From contig NZ_VMNW02000019.1 of the NCBI RefSeq assembly GCF_007713735.2, positions 62,001-126,000 on the forward strand: 64,000 nt of DNA, written 5' to 3'. The notes beneath the pieces are model-generated. The model did no database searches. It had not been told where the DNA came from and was given only the letters and a program-made list of their open reading frames with translations. The stretch is from Amycolatopsis acidicola. Its GTDB lineage: Bacteria > Actinomycetota > Actinomycetes > Mycobacteriales > Pseudonocardiaceae. Shown here piece by piece: positions 25,733 through 34,678 of this stretch (the first letter of the stretch is position 1; each line of letters begins with the position of its first letter). The position numbers and the translations under genes are program-made.

Positions 25733-26830
25733 CTAAAGCAGCGCCATCGCTTCCCACATCGCCATCGCCAGGCCCAGGCCGCGGACGTCGGCGAGCGTGT
25801 CGGCCATCCGGCTCGGCGCGTAGGCGAACGTGGTCCGGGCATCGAGGTCGACCAGCACGAGCGAACCACCGAGGCCGCCCCAGTACAGGGTGTTCGGGTT
25901 GGGCATCAGCCCACCCGACACCGCGAAACCGAGGCCGAACCGCAGCGGTATGCCGAGAATGAGATCTTCCCCTTCGACCTGGATTTCGAGTGCCCGGCGG
26001 CAGCCCGACTCGGACAACAGGCCCCCGCCGCCACAGGCCAGGACCGACAGGGCATCCGTCATCGACCGGGCGTTGCCGATTCCGTTGCCCGCCGGGATTT
26101 CGGCGCCGCGCCAGGCGCGGGTGCGGGTGACTGCCACATCGAATCGGGGGTTGGTCGCGGCGTTGGTCTGCAACGGCGTCGGATCGGGGAACAGTTGCAC
26201 ATCGGTCGCAGGCGGGATCAGGTCGGCCACCCGGCCGTCCTCCTCCACCGGCAGGCCGATGTGGAAGTCGGCGCCCAGCGGCTCCGCGATCTCCTCCCGG
26301 AACACCGTGCCCACGGTCCGCCCGGTCACTCGCCGGATCACTTCCCCGACCAGGAAACCATGTGTCAGGACGTGGTAGCCGCCGGCCGTGCCGGGCGACC
26401 AGAACGGTGCTTGCGCCGCCAGCAACCCGGTCATCTTTTCCCAGTCGCATAGATCGGCCAACGCGATCGGCTCCGCCCAGCCGGACAGGCCCGACGAGTG
26501 GCTCAACACCTGCGCGACGGTAACGTGCTCCTTGCCGTTCGCCGCGAACTCCGGCCAGTAGCGCGAAACCGGTGCGGCGAGGTCGATCTCCCCGCGATCC
26601 GCGAGCAGCAGGGCGGTCAGTGCCGTCATGGTCTTCGTGACCGAATGGACGTCGACGATCGTGTTCTGTTGCCAGGGCCTGGTTCGGGCCGCGTCGGCGA
26701 ATCCGCCCCACAGGTCCAGCACCGTCCGGCCGTCGACGTTCACGCACACCGAGGCGCCGGCGCCGTCGTTCAAACTCTCCTCGAACAACGCACCGACCGG
26801 TGCGAACCGGTCGTCCACAAAGCCTTGCAC
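25733..26830 (-). CDS. Serine hydrolase, beta-lactamase / EstB family
   Basis: A 365-residue protein of the class C beta-lactamase-like family, cytoplasmic as no signal peptide is seen. The SxxK nucleophile is in VDVHSVTKTMTALTALLLA. The region YWPEFAANGKEHVTVAQVLSH matches the family. The middle segment GGYHVLTHGFLVGEVIRRVTG contains the tyrosine expected as general base (YxxL form). Near the end, YWGGLGGSLVLVDLDARTTFAYAPSRM is the esterase-type third motif. These enzymes are usually carboxylesterases. The start is a GTG with no strong ribosome site, so the first few residues are uncertain. A TetR gene lies 41 bases upstream on the same strand. Confidence 0.87.
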   Translation of the reverse strand: MQGFVDDRFAPVGALFEESLNDGAGASVCVNVDGRTVLDLWGGFADAARTRPWQQNTIVDVHSVTKTMTALTALLLADRGEIDLAAPVSRYWPEFAANGKEHVTVAQVLSHSSGLSGWAEPIALADLCDWEKMTGLLAAQAPFWSPGTAGGYHVLTHGFLVGEVIRRVTGRTVGTVFREEIAEPLGADFHIGLPVEEDGRVADLIPPATDVQLFPDPTPLQTNAATNPRFDVAVTRTRAWRGAEIPAGNGIGNARSMTDALSVLACGGGGLLSESGCRRALEIQVEGEDLILGIPLRFGLGFAVSGGLMPNPNTLYWGGLGGSLVLVDLDARTTFAYAPSRMADTLADVRGLGLAMAMWEAMALL

Positions 26831-26871
26831 AGAACGGAGTATCCGGCACCACGCCGAAAGATCGCCAACGG

Positions 26872-27462
26872 TTAACCGAGACCCGTGAGTCGTTCGTAGG
26901 CGGCGACCAGGTCGGTGGTCAGTTCGGGGAGGCGGCGGGGTTCGTCGTCGGCGAGTTCTGCGGAGCGCATGACTAGGCCGGTGACCATCTCGGCCAGTGC
27001 GGGCGCCGGGACGGCCAGTGACGCGAGCCCCCGCGCTTGCAGGCGTTCCAGGAAACGGGCGTGCCGACGCGTGGGCCGGTCGTGGATTTCCGCCCGTAGC
27101 GCCCGCATTTCGGGGTCGGACAGGGCCTGGTGCGCGATCACCGTGAGCATCCCGCGATGCCGCACATAGGCGTGCAGATAGCCGACCACCCCGGCGCGGC
27201 CCGTCTCCCTGGGCGAACGCGTATCGCGCATCTCCTGCAGCGCAAGGAATTCATCCCGCACCCGCTCGGCGAGCGCGCGGAAGACGTCGTCCTTCGACGG
27301 GAAATACGAGTACACCGTGGGCCGCGTGACCCCGGCGTCGTCCGCCAGTGTGCCGATGGTCGTGCGGGTGAACCCGAGCCGGCAGAACGTCCGCTCGGCC
27401 GAGTCGAGCAGAAGCGCGCGCTTCTCGGACTCGTCCAGCGTCCGTCCGCCGATTCCCCGCAT
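26872..27462 (-). CDS. TetR family regulator
   Basis: A 196-residue TetR regulator. The helix-turn-helix is at about 12-60, with RLGFTRTTIGTLADDAGVTRPTVYSYFPSKDDVF in two segments. The C-terminal ligand domain is all-helical. GGGAGG precedes the ATG by 4 bases. It is divergent from the acyl-CoA ligase gene across 41 bases that contain the inverted repeat GATACTT/AAGTATC, its likely operator. It probably represses the ligase-carboxylase operon, and perhaps itself, until an acyl-CoA or free acid binds. Confidence 0.9.
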   Translation of the reverse strand: MRGIGGRTLDESEKRALLLDSAERTFCRLGFTRTTIGTLADDAGVTRPTVYSYFPSKDDVFRALAERVRDEFLALQEMRDTRSPRETGRAGVVGYLHAYVRHRGMLTVIAHQALSDPEMRALRAEIHDRPTRRHARFLERLQARGLASLAVPAPALAEMVTGLVMRSAELADDEPRRLPELTTDLVAAYERLTGLG

Positions 27463-27472
27463 GACACCTCCC

Positions 27473-27498
27473 GATACTTGACAATGATGTAAAGTATC
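27473..27498. promoter_or_regulatory. TetR-type operator between regulator and acyl-CoA ligase
   Basis: GATACTT (27473-27479) and AAGTATC (27492-27498) are perfect 7-base inverted arms separated by 12 bases. A TTGACA-like -35 box overlaps the left arm at 27478. The site lies between two divergent starts only 41 bases apart, so one protein could control both. Confidence 0.65.
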
Positions 27499-27503
27499 AG
27501 GGT

Positions 27504-29102
27504 ATGGGACTTCCCGATGTCCAGCGTCGGACGATCAGCGCGGTCTACGAGCGTGTGCTGGCCACCAGCCCGGACGAGATCGCCCAGCTCGGCCCGGACG
27601 GCGAGTACACCGTCGCGGAGAGTTACGCGCGCTCCTTGCGCATCGCGGGCGGTCTCACGGGGCTGGGTGTCGAGCGGCAGCAGCCCGTCGCGCTGCTGCT
27701 GGACAACTCGCTCGACGCGGTGCACGCCTGGAGCGGGGCCGCGCTCGGCGGCATGGTCGAGGTACCCGTCAACTCGACGTACAAGGGCACGTTCCTCAGC
27801 CACATCCTCAACGACTCCGGCGCCGCCACCTTGATCGTCGAGGCGGCGCAGATCGAGCGCGTGGCGCGCGTCGCCGACGGCCTCACAGCGTTGCGCACGA
27901 TCGTCGTCCACGGCGACCCCGCCGCGGCCGACGACCTGCGCGGCCGCTTCCGCGTCGTCGGATTCGACGAGATCGCCGCGGCGGATCCCGTTGCACCACA
28001 ACGGATCGACGCGGCCGACCTGATGGCGTACATGTACACCTCGGGCACCACCGGCCCGTCCAAAGGCGTGCTGATCTCGCACGCGCACGCCTATACCTAC
28101 GCCTCCCGCGAGGACCAGGAACGGCCTCGCGCCGGGGACCGGATCCTCGTCACGCTCCCGTTGTTCCACCTCGCCGGCCAGTGGTACGGCGTCTACCAGG
28201 CACTGATCCACGACGCCCGCTGCGTTGTCGAGCCCGCGTTCTCGGTGAGCCGGTTCTGGCCGACCATCCGCGAACACGGCATCACTGTCACCGTGCTGCT
28301 CGGCGCGATGGCGGAACTGCTCCAGCAGCGCCCGCCGCAGCCCGACGACGCCGACAACCCGCTCGAACTCGCGATCATGGCGCCGCTCGCCAGTGACGTG
28401 CCCTCGTTCCGGCGCCGGTTCGGCATCGACGTCGCGTCCGTCTACGGCATGAGCGAAATCGGCTGCGTGCTCAACGGCCCGCCGGGGACGATCGTCGGTG
28501 GCGAATGCGGGTTCCCGCGCCCAGGCTTCACGCTCCGGCTGGTCGACGGCGCCGGAAACGACGTCCCCGCGGGCGAAGTCGGTGAACTGTGGGTGCGCCC
28601 CGACGAGCCGCTGACGGTCATGGCCGGCTACCACAACCTGCCGGGGAAAACCGCCGAGACGCTCGTCGACGGCTGGGTGCACACCGGCGACGCCTTCCGC
28701 GCCGACGAGGAAGGCCGGTTCTTCTTCAGTGACCGGATGAAGGACGCGCTTCGCCGCCGCGGCGAGAACATCTCCAGCTTCGAGGTGGAGAGCGTGATCA
28801 ACAGCCATCCCGGCGTGTACGAGAGCGCGGTCGTCGCCGTGCCCTCGGAACTGACCGAGGACGAGATCAAAGCCGTCGTCGTGCCCCGCGAGGACACGAC
28901 CATCGACCCGGAGGACCTGATCCGTTTCCTGATCGACCGCATGCCCTACTTCATGGTGCCGCGCTACCTGGAGTTCGCCGACGCATTGCCGAAGACCCCG
29001 ACGCAGAAGGTGCACAAGCACGTCCTGCGGGAAACGGGGGTGCACAAGGAAGTCTGGGATCGCGAGGCGGCCGGGATCGTGCTGCGCAGGAGTGATCGAT
29101 GA
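27504..29102 (+). CDS. Acyl-CoA ligase, CaiC-like AMP-forming
   Basis: A 532-residue ANL-family ligase that activates a carboxylic acid to its CoA ester through an acyl-adenylate. The P-loop is YMYTSGTTGPSKGVLISHAH, the A5 motif is VYGMSEIG, and the A7/A8 hinge is DGWVHTGDAFRADEEG, followed by RMKDALRRRGENISSFEVES. The catalytic Lys of A10 lies in PKTPTQKVHK. It resembles crotonobetaine/carnitine-CoA ligases. The stop overlaps the next ATG (ATGA), so ligase and carboxylase are translationally coupled. The two proteins would activate and then carboxylate an acid. Confidence 0.9.
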   Translation: MGLPDVQRRTISAVYERVLATSPDEIAQLGPDGEYTVAESYARSLRIAGGLTGLGVERQQPVALLLDNSLDAVHAWSGAALGGMVEVPVNSTYKGTFLSHILNDSGAATLIVEAAQIERVARVADGLTALRTIVVHGDPAAADDLRGRFRVVGFDEIAAADPVAPQRIDAADLMAYMYTSGTTGPSKGVLISHAHAYTYASREDQERPRAGDRILVTLPLFHLAGQWYGVYQALIHDARCVVEPAFSVSRFWPTIREHGITVTVLLGAMAELLQQRPPQPDDADNPLELAIMAPLASDVPSFRRRFGIDVASVYGMSEIGCVLNGPPGTIVGGECGFPRPGFTLRLVDGAGNDVPAGEVGELWVRPDEPLTVMAGYHNLPGKTAETLVDGWVHTGDAFRADEEGRFFFSDRMKDALRRRGENISSFEVESVINSHPGVYESAVVAVPSELTEDEIKAVVVPREDTTIDPEDLIRFLIDRMPYFMVPRYLEFADALPKTPTQKVHKHVLRETGVHKEVWDREAAGIVLRRSDR

Positions 29103-32100
29103 GCGCGGTGCTGATCGCCAACCGGGGCGAGGTCGCCGTCCGCATCATCTCGACCGCCGCGGCGCTCGGGATCAGGACCGTTGCCGTCCACCCGGCCGAC
29201 GACGCCGAGTCGGCGCACGTCGCGCGCGCGGACGAAGCGGTGGAGTTGCCCGGCGAAGGAGCGGCCGCGTACTTGGACGTCGAGGCGATCGTCGCCGCGG
29301 CTGTCCGTACGGGCTGCACGCTGCTGCACCCCGGATATGGCTTCCTGTCGGAGAATCCGGCGCTCGCCCGGCGGTGCGCGGAGAGCGGCGTGACGTTCGT
29401 GGGGCCTTCGCCGGAGGCGTTGGCGTTGTTCGGCGACAAGACCGCCGCGCGGGCGCGGGCGGAAGAAACCGGCGTCCCGGTGGCGGCGGGCGCGCCCGCC
29501 GAAGACGCGCATCGCTTCCTCGCCGAGTATGGCGCTGTCATGGTGAAGGCGCGGGCCGGTGGCGGCGGGCGCGGGATGCGGCCGGTCACCGATCCGGCGG
29601 ACCTCGACGAAGCGTTGCGGCGGTGCGCGTCGGAGGCGGAGAAGGCTTTCGGCGACGGCGCCGTGTATGTCGAGCAACTGCTCTTGAACGCGCGGCACAT
29701 CGAGGTCCAGGTCGCGGGCGACGGGCAGCGTGCCGTCGCGCTCGGCGACCGGGACTGCAGCGTGCAGCGACGGCGGCAGAAGCTCGTCGAGATCGCCCCG
29801 GCTCCTGCGCTGTCTGATGAGCTGCGGGCTGCCCTGCACCGCGCCGCGACCGACCTGGCTGGGGCGTACCGCGGGCTCGCGACGGTGGAATTCCTGGTGT
29901 CCGGCAAGGACTTCGTGTTCCTCGAGGTCAACCCCCGGCTGCAGGTCGAGCACACGGTCACCGAAGAGGTCACCGGCCTGGACCTGGTCGAGATCGGGAT
30001 CGGGCTCGCGGTCGGCCGCACCCTCGCCGAGTTGGGGCTCGACGACGTCACGAGCCGTGGCGCCGCGTTGCAGGCCCGCGTGAACGCCGAGACCGTCCAG
30101 GCGGACGGCACCGTCTCGCCGGGCGCGGGCACTCTCACGCGCTTCCAGCCGCCGGCCGGGCGCGGCGTCCGTGTCGATACGCACGCCTACGTGGGCTACA
30201 CCGTGAGCCCTCGCTACGACTCTTTGCTGGCCAAGGTAATCGTGCACGGCGACGCCGCGTCGATCGCCGGGCGTGCCGACCGGGCGCTCGCCGAGTTCGA
30301 CCTCGCCGGTGTCGCCACCAACCGCGGGTTGCTGCGCGCGCTGCTGGCCGAACCAGGATTGACCACGGGCGGCATCGACACCGGCTACGTCGACGCGCAC
30401 ACGGCGGAACTCGTCGCCGACGTGGAGCCGGAAACCGTTGGCGTGCAAGACATCGACGGTGCGGTCGCGGCGCCGCAGCCGGGCGTGGTCGTGCAGGTCG
30501 CGGTGAGTCCCGGCGACCAGGTCGCGGCCGGGGCGGAGCTGGTCGTGCTCGAGGCGATGAAGATGGAGCACGTCGTCCGCGCCGACCGGGCGGGCACCGT
30601 CACGGAACTGTTCGTCAAGGCCGGAGACACCGTCGCGCGGGATGCGCCGTTGCTGGTCCTCGACGGTGACGGCGAAGCGGCCGAGCACGATGCCGGGGCT
30701 GTCGACGCCGACCCGGCACACATCCGCCCCGATCTCGCCGAGGTGCACGAGCGCAAGCGGATCACCCTGGACGAAGCCCGTCCGGCAGCCGTGGAACGCA
30801 GGCGTGGCAAGGGAATGCGCACGGCGCGGGAGAACGTCGCGGACCTCGTCGACCCCGGCAGCTTCACCGAGTACGGAGGCTTCGTCATCGCCGCGCAGCG
30901 ACAGCGCCGCGCCGTCGACGACCTCATCACGGCCACCCCCGCCGACGGGCTGCTCACCGGCACGGCGACCGTCGACGGCGTCCCGGTGGCGATCCTGGCC
31001 TACGACTACACCGTGCTCGCGGGCACGCAGGGCGTGCACAACCACCGCAAGAAGGACCGGCTTTTGCAGCTCGCGCTACGGCAGAACCTGCCGGTCGTCG
31101 TGTTCGCCGAAGGGGGCGGCGGGCGGCCCGGGGACACCGACACGTCCGCGGTCGCGCAGCTCGACGTGCCGACATTCCGGCTCATGGCGCAGCTCGCCGG
31201 GCGGGTGCCGACGGTCGCGATCGTCGCGGGCTACTGCTTCGCCGGGAACGCGGCGCTGGCCGCGTCGTGCGATCTGATCATCGCCACCGAGGGCAGCAGC
31301 CTGGGCATGTCCGGGCCCGCGATGATCGAGGGCGCTGGGCTGGGCGTGGTGGCGCCCAAGGATGTCGGGCCGATGTCCGTGCAGGTGCCCAACGGTGTGG
31401 TGGACGTGCTCGTCCCGGACGAACCGGCCGCCGTCGCCACCGCCCGGCGCTACCTGCGGGATGTCACCGGGGCGCCCGCGGAGGTCGGATGCGCCGACCA
31501 GCGTGCGCTGAGGCACCTGGTGCCCGAGAACCGCGTGCGGGTGTACGCGATCCGGCCGGTGGTGGAGACGTTGTTCGACACCGGGAGTGTGCTGGAGGTC
31601 CGGCGGGAGTTCGGCGTCGGGATCGTGACGGCTTTCGCGCGGCTGGAAGGCCGGGCGGTCGGTGTGCTCGCGAACGATCCCGGTCACCTCGGCGGCGCCA
31701 TCGACGGTGATGCCGCGGACAAGGCGACGCGTTTCCTGCAGCTGTGCGAGGAACGGCGGCTGCCGGTGGTGTCGCTTGTGGACACTCCGGGGTTCATGGT
31801 CGGCCCGGACGCCGAGCGCACCGCCACCGTCCGCCGCTTCGGCGCGATGTTCGTTGCCGGGGCACGGCTTTCGACGCCGCTGGTCGCTGTGGTGCTGCGC
31901 AAGGGTTACGGCCTCGGCGCGATGGCGATGACCGGCGGCGACCTGCACGCCGCGGCGCTCACGGTCGCGTGGCCGACCGGCGAGTTCGGCGGTATGGGCC
32001 TCGAAGGCGCCGTGCGGCTGGGCTACCGCAACGAGCTGGAAGCCATCGCCGACCCCGGGGAACGCCGCGCCCGGTACGAGGAACTGCTGCACAGCTACTA

Positions 32101-32209
32101 CGAACGCGGCAAGGCCCTCAGCGTGGCGACCGTCGGCGAGATCGACGACGTGATCGACCCCGCCGACACGCGTGCCGTGGTGCATCGGGCCCTGGTGGCG
32201 GCGGGGTAG
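29099..32209 (+). CDS. Single-chain biotin-dependent acyl-CoA carboxylase (LCC-like)
   Basis: A 1036-residue enzyme with all three parts in one chain. Biotin carboxylase is at about 1-440, with ATP-grasp features KARAGGGGRGMRPV and EVNPRLQVEHTVTEEVTG. The biotin carrier domain is at about 455-525, with biotinyl Lys488 in VLEAMKMEHV. The carboxyltransferase covers about 540-1036, with FAEGGGGRPGDTD, AGYCFAGNAALAASCD and GLGAMAMTGGDLHAA. This architecture matches the single-chain long-chain acyl-CoA carboxylases of actinobacteria rather than the split AccA/PccB systems. It is coupled to the acyl-CoA ligase by an ATGA overlap. The substrate should be the CoA ester made by that ligase. Confidence 0.92.
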   Translation: MSAVLIANRGEVAVRIISTAAALGIRTVAVHPADDAESAHVARADEAVELPGEGAAAYLDVEAIVAAAVRTGCTLLHPGYGFLSENPALARRCAESGVTFVGPSPEALALFGDKTAARARAEETGVPVAAGAPAEDAHRFLAEYGAVMVKARAGGGGRGMRPVTDPADLDEALRRCASEAEKAFGDGAVYVEQLLLNARHIEVQVAGDGQRAVALGDRDCSVQRRRQKLVEIAPAPALSDELRAALHRAATDLAGAYRGLATVEFLVSGKDFVFLEVNPRLQVEHTVTEEVTGLDLVEIGIGLAVGRTLAELGLDDVTSRGAALQARVNAETVQADGTVSPGAGTLTRFQPPAGRGVRVDTHAYVGYTVSPRYDSLLAKVIVHGDAASIAGRADRALAEFDLAGVATNRGLLRALLAEPGLTTGGIDTGYVDAHTAELVADVEPETVGVQDIDGAVAAPQPGVVVQVAVSPGDQVAAGAELVVLEAMKMEHVVRADRAGTVTELFVKAGDTVARDAPLLVLDGDGEAAEHDAGAVDADPAHIRPDLAEVHERKRITLDEARPAAVERRRGKGMRTARENVADLVDPGSFTEYGGFVIAAQRQRRAVDDLITATPADGLLTGTATVDGVPVAILAYDYTVLAGTQGVHNHRKKDRLLQLALRQNLPVVVFAEGGGGRPGDTDTSAVAQLDVPTFRLMAQLAGRVPTVAIVAGYCFAGNAALAASCDLIIATEGSSLGMSGPAMIEGAGLGVVAPKDVGPMSVQVPNGVVDVLVPDEPAAVATARRYLRDVTGAPAEVGCADQRALRHLVPENRVRVYAIRPVVETLFDTGSVLEVRREFGVGIVTAFARLEGRAVGVLANDPGHLGGAIDGDAADKATRFLQLCEERRLPVVSLVDTPGFMVGPDAERTATVRRFGAMFVAGARLSTPLVAVVLRKGYGLGAMAMTGGDLHAAALTVAWPTGEFGGMGLEGAVRLGYRNELEAIADPGERRARYEELLHSYYERGKALSVATVGEIDDVIDPADTRAVVHRALVAAG

Positions 32210-32217
32210 CTCTCCGG

Positions 32218-32334
32218 GCGTGTTTGCCCCTCCCGCGGGCGTGTTGGCCCACGGGGCGCGTGTGTTGGCTGGCGTGGCGCGTGTGTTGGCCACCTGCGGC
32301 GGCCAACATGCGAACGCGAGGGGCCAACACGCGG
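32218..32334. repeat. Cluster of GTGTTGGCC elements, direct and inverted
   Basis: Between two convergent genes six copies or near-copies occur in 117 bases. Four read GTGTTGGCC-like on the plus strand (near 32219, 32240, 32263, 32283). Two are reversed, reading GGCCAAC (near 32301 and 32322). Spacing is irregular. The inverted copies can pair to give several alternative hairpins, for example GTGTTGGCC with GGCCAACAT or GGCCAACAC. It may act as a bidirectional terminator. There is no gene in this gap. Confidence 0.6.
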
Positions 32335-32336
32335 AG

Positions 32337-33593
32337 CTAACGCGCGCAGGGTACGGCGAGGTGCTCGTCCGAGGGCAGGGCCGCGCGGACTTCCTCCAGG
32401 CCGGCCAGGATCGCGTCCAGCTGCCCCGGGTCGGCGAGGTACTCCAGCACCCCGCGGGAGAAGGCGTCCGCCATGTCGGCGGGCATCACGTCGGACGCGT
32501 CGAGGCACAGCTTTCCCGTGGCGAGCGTGCGCCCGATGCGGCGGCTCACGTCGTCCTGGTAGACGCCGTCGGCGAGCACGCGCTGGTTCACCGAGTACGC
32601 GCGGCTGCCCGTCTGCATCGGCCAGATCGCCTGCGCCCTCGCGCTCGCGAGGAAGGCCATCAGGTCGCGCGCGGCCGGACTGTCGGTGAACATGCCCGCG
32701 AGGTTGACCGAAGCTTCCTCGGGATCCCCACCCGGGAACGGGAAGTAGTCGGGTTTCGCCGTGGCGGGGTACGCCCCGGGCGCGAAGGAAGCCTGGTGCT
32801 CCAGCAGGCAGCCGGGCGGGTTCGTGAACATCGGTTTGCCGGCGTCCCCGAAGTACGTCAGCAGCGCACCCGACCGTCCACCTTGGACAGCGTTCGGGGT
32901 CCGCAGCAGCCTGCCCCAGGACTCCCACGCGTCGCGCACCTCCGGCGAGGTCCACGGGAGCTCGCCCGCCGCCCATTGTTCGTACTTGGCGCCGTGCCGG
33001 TGCAGCAGGATGTCCTCGATCCAGTCCGTGCCGGGCCAGCCGGACGTCGAGTACGCCTCAACCCCCAGGCACCACGGCGAAACCCCGTGCGACGCGGCGT
33101 CGGTGGTGTAGGCGAGCAGCTCGTCCCACGTGGCGGGCTTCGGGCCGGGGGAGCGCGCGGGGTCGTACCACACGAGGCTCTTCAGGTCGGCTTTCACCGG
33201 CACCGCATACAGATCCGCCGTGCCCAGCTGCAGCAGGGAACGCCATTGGCTGCTGTACTCCGTGTCCGGCAGGGTCACCACGTCGGTGATCGGGTGCAGG
33301 TCGCGGGAGTGCGCGTAGCGGGCGAGCTCGCCGGGACTGGAGAGCACGGCGACGTCCGGCGCCTGTCCTTTTCGGACATCCGCGAGCAGAACCTGGTTCA
33401 CCGCCGCGTTTCCCTGGTAGTTCACCTCGACGTGGGTCTGCGCGGTGTAGGCGTCCAGCAGCGCGCGGAACGACTGTTCCTCCGCGCCGGTCCACGGTCC
33501 GAGCACGGTCAGCGTCTCTGTGCTCGTGCTGCAGCCCACAAGCGTGGCGGCGGCGAGCACGGTCGCGGCCAGCAGTGTGGCGAGACGTTTCAT
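32337..33593 (-). CDS. Carbohydrate-type ABC solute-binding lipoprotein, last gene of kinase operon
   Basis: A 418-residue binding protein with a lipoprotein signal, MKRLATLLAA then a lipobox ending LVGC (Cys21). Typical family 1 (sugar-type) features are VADVRKGQAPDVAVLSSPG, the hinge region LKSLVWYDPARSPGPKPATW followed by DEL, and FPFPGGDPEEASVN. No permease or ATPase gene is nearby, so it probably acts as a sensor receptor, not in transport. The ATG overlaps the stop of the membrane protein gene (ATGA). In the mycobacterial glnX-glnH-pknG operon the receptor is an amino-acid-type protein; this one belongs to another family, so a different ligand is expected, perhaps a sugar or oligosaccharide. 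Confidence 0.85.
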   Translation of the reverse strand: MKRLATLLAATVLAAATLVGCSTSTETLTVLGPWTGAEEQSFRALLDAYTAQTHVEVNYQGNAAVNQVLLADVRKGQAPDVAVLSSPGELARYAHSRDLHPITDVVTLPDTEYSSQWRSLLQLGTADLYAVPVKADLKSLVWYDPARSPGPKPATWDELLAYTTDAASHGVSPWCLGVEAYSTSGWPGTDWIEDILLHRHGAKYEQWAAGELPWTSPEVRDAWESWGRLLRTPNAVQGGRSGALLTYFGDAGKPMFTNPPGCLLEHQASFAPGAYPATAKPDYFPFPGGDPEEASVNLAGMFTDSPAARDLMAFLASARAQAIWPMQTGSRAYSVNQRVLADGVYQDDVSRRIGRTLATGKLCLDASDVMPADMADAFSRGVLEYLADPGQLDAILAGLEEVRAALPSDEHLAVPCAR

Positions 33594-34678
33594 GTGCGGT
33601 ACCTGTATTCGTCGATGCGAGGTTGCAGGCCCACCAGCACGCAGCCGCCCGCCGCGACGGCGAGCGCGGGGATGAGCCACAGTAACCAGGCGAAGGCGGT
33701 CGCGTCGGTGAACCCGGCTGTCACGGCCGCGGCGGAGCTGGCCGAGACGCCGCCTGCTGTGGCGTCCGCCGAGGGACCCGCTGCGGGCAGTGTCTCGCCG
33801 CAGCCTTGCGGGCCGTTGGCGTCGCATTGCGCGCGCACCAATTCGATGAGGGAGCTCTCGCCCGAGGCGGCCTGCGTCAGCGCTTGCTGGTCCGCGCTCT
33901 GCGCGTACTGGTGCAGCGCCTGCGTCGCGTCGTGTGCCCGCGCCGCCAGCACGAGACCGGTCGACGTCGCGGCGCCCAGCCCGAGCACGAGCACTGTGGC
34001 GGCGATGAGCCATTCGTTGAAGTGCCGGCGAAAGCGGCGGCGCAGGTACAGCTGCGTCCACACGACGAGCACGAGCAGCGCCAGCGCGGGCACCGCCCAC
34101 GCGGCCGTGGACGCGGGCGACAGCCAGCCCGAGGAAACCTGGTGGTCCAGCTGGGCGCGCTGATCGTTCGCGAGCGCGTCGAGATGCGAGACGACCTGAT
34201 CGTCGCCGGTCAGCAGGCGTTCGGCGTACCAGAGGTAGACCGCGCTCTGTTCCGCCCCACCGCTGGCGCGCAGCTGCGCCCCGGACTCGCCCATCCACGC
34301 GTTGTAGGCGGTGAGCAGTCCCGCGACCAGTTGCAGTTCACGGCTGCCCGGCTCGCCCGCGGCGTTGTGCTCGGCCGCGCGCGCCAGGTCCTGGTTCGCC
34401 ACCGCGAGCCCGGTTTCGTACTGTTCCCCGGCACCGACGAGCTGCGCCCCGCCGCCGTGGAACGACCTGATCGCGTCGCTGTTCGCCTCCAACAGGGACG
34501 CACGCGCCGAGGTGACGTCGAGTACGGCCGGTGCCGTCCGGTCGCGCACCGATTCGAGCACGCCGATGGTGCCCGCGAAGGACCATACCGACATCGTGAG
34601 CGTCACCGCTGTCAGCAGCAGCAACCCGGCGCGCAGGCGGACGAGGGCGCGGCGGGTGGTGCTGGTGCGGCGGTTCAC
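33590..34678 (-). CDS. Four-helix membrane protein, GlnX-like signal transducer candidate
   Basis: A 362-residue membrane protein with predicted helices at about 16-36, 193-212, 223-245 and 329-350. The loop between helices 1 and 2 (about 37-192) is external, helical and without cysteine. A shorter external loop between helices 3 and 4 has Cys285 and Cys293, possibly a disulfide. The cytoplasmic link between helices 2 and 3 is very basic (RRRFRRHFNE). The GTG at 34678 is chosen because it overlaps the stop of the vWA gene (GTGA). The layout and the neighbours recall mycobacterial GlnX, which couples a binding lipoprotein to PknG. I do not recognise it by sequence, so function is inferred from context. 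Confidence 0.7.
   Translation of the reverse strand: MNRRTSTTRRALVRLRAGLLLLTAVTLTMSVWSFAGTIGVLESVRDRTAPAVLDVTSARASLLEANSDAIRSFHGGGAQLVGAGEQYETGLAVANQDLARAAEHNAAGEPGSRELQLVAGLLTAYNAWMGESGAQLRASGGAEQSAVYLWYAERLLTGDDQVVSHLDALANDQRAQLDHQVSSGWLSPASTAAWAVPALALLVLVVWTQLYLRRRFRRHFNEWLIAATVLVLGLGAATSTGLVLAARAHDATQALHQYAQSADQQALTQAASGESSLIELVRAQCDANGPQGCGETLPAAGPSADATAGGVSASSAAAVTAGFTDATAFAWLLWLIPALAVAAGGCVLVGLQPRIDEYRYRT

Noticed and set aside
32218..32334. CRISPR-like array
   Set aside because: Units are about 9 bases, spacing is irregular, orientation changes, and no cas gene is present.
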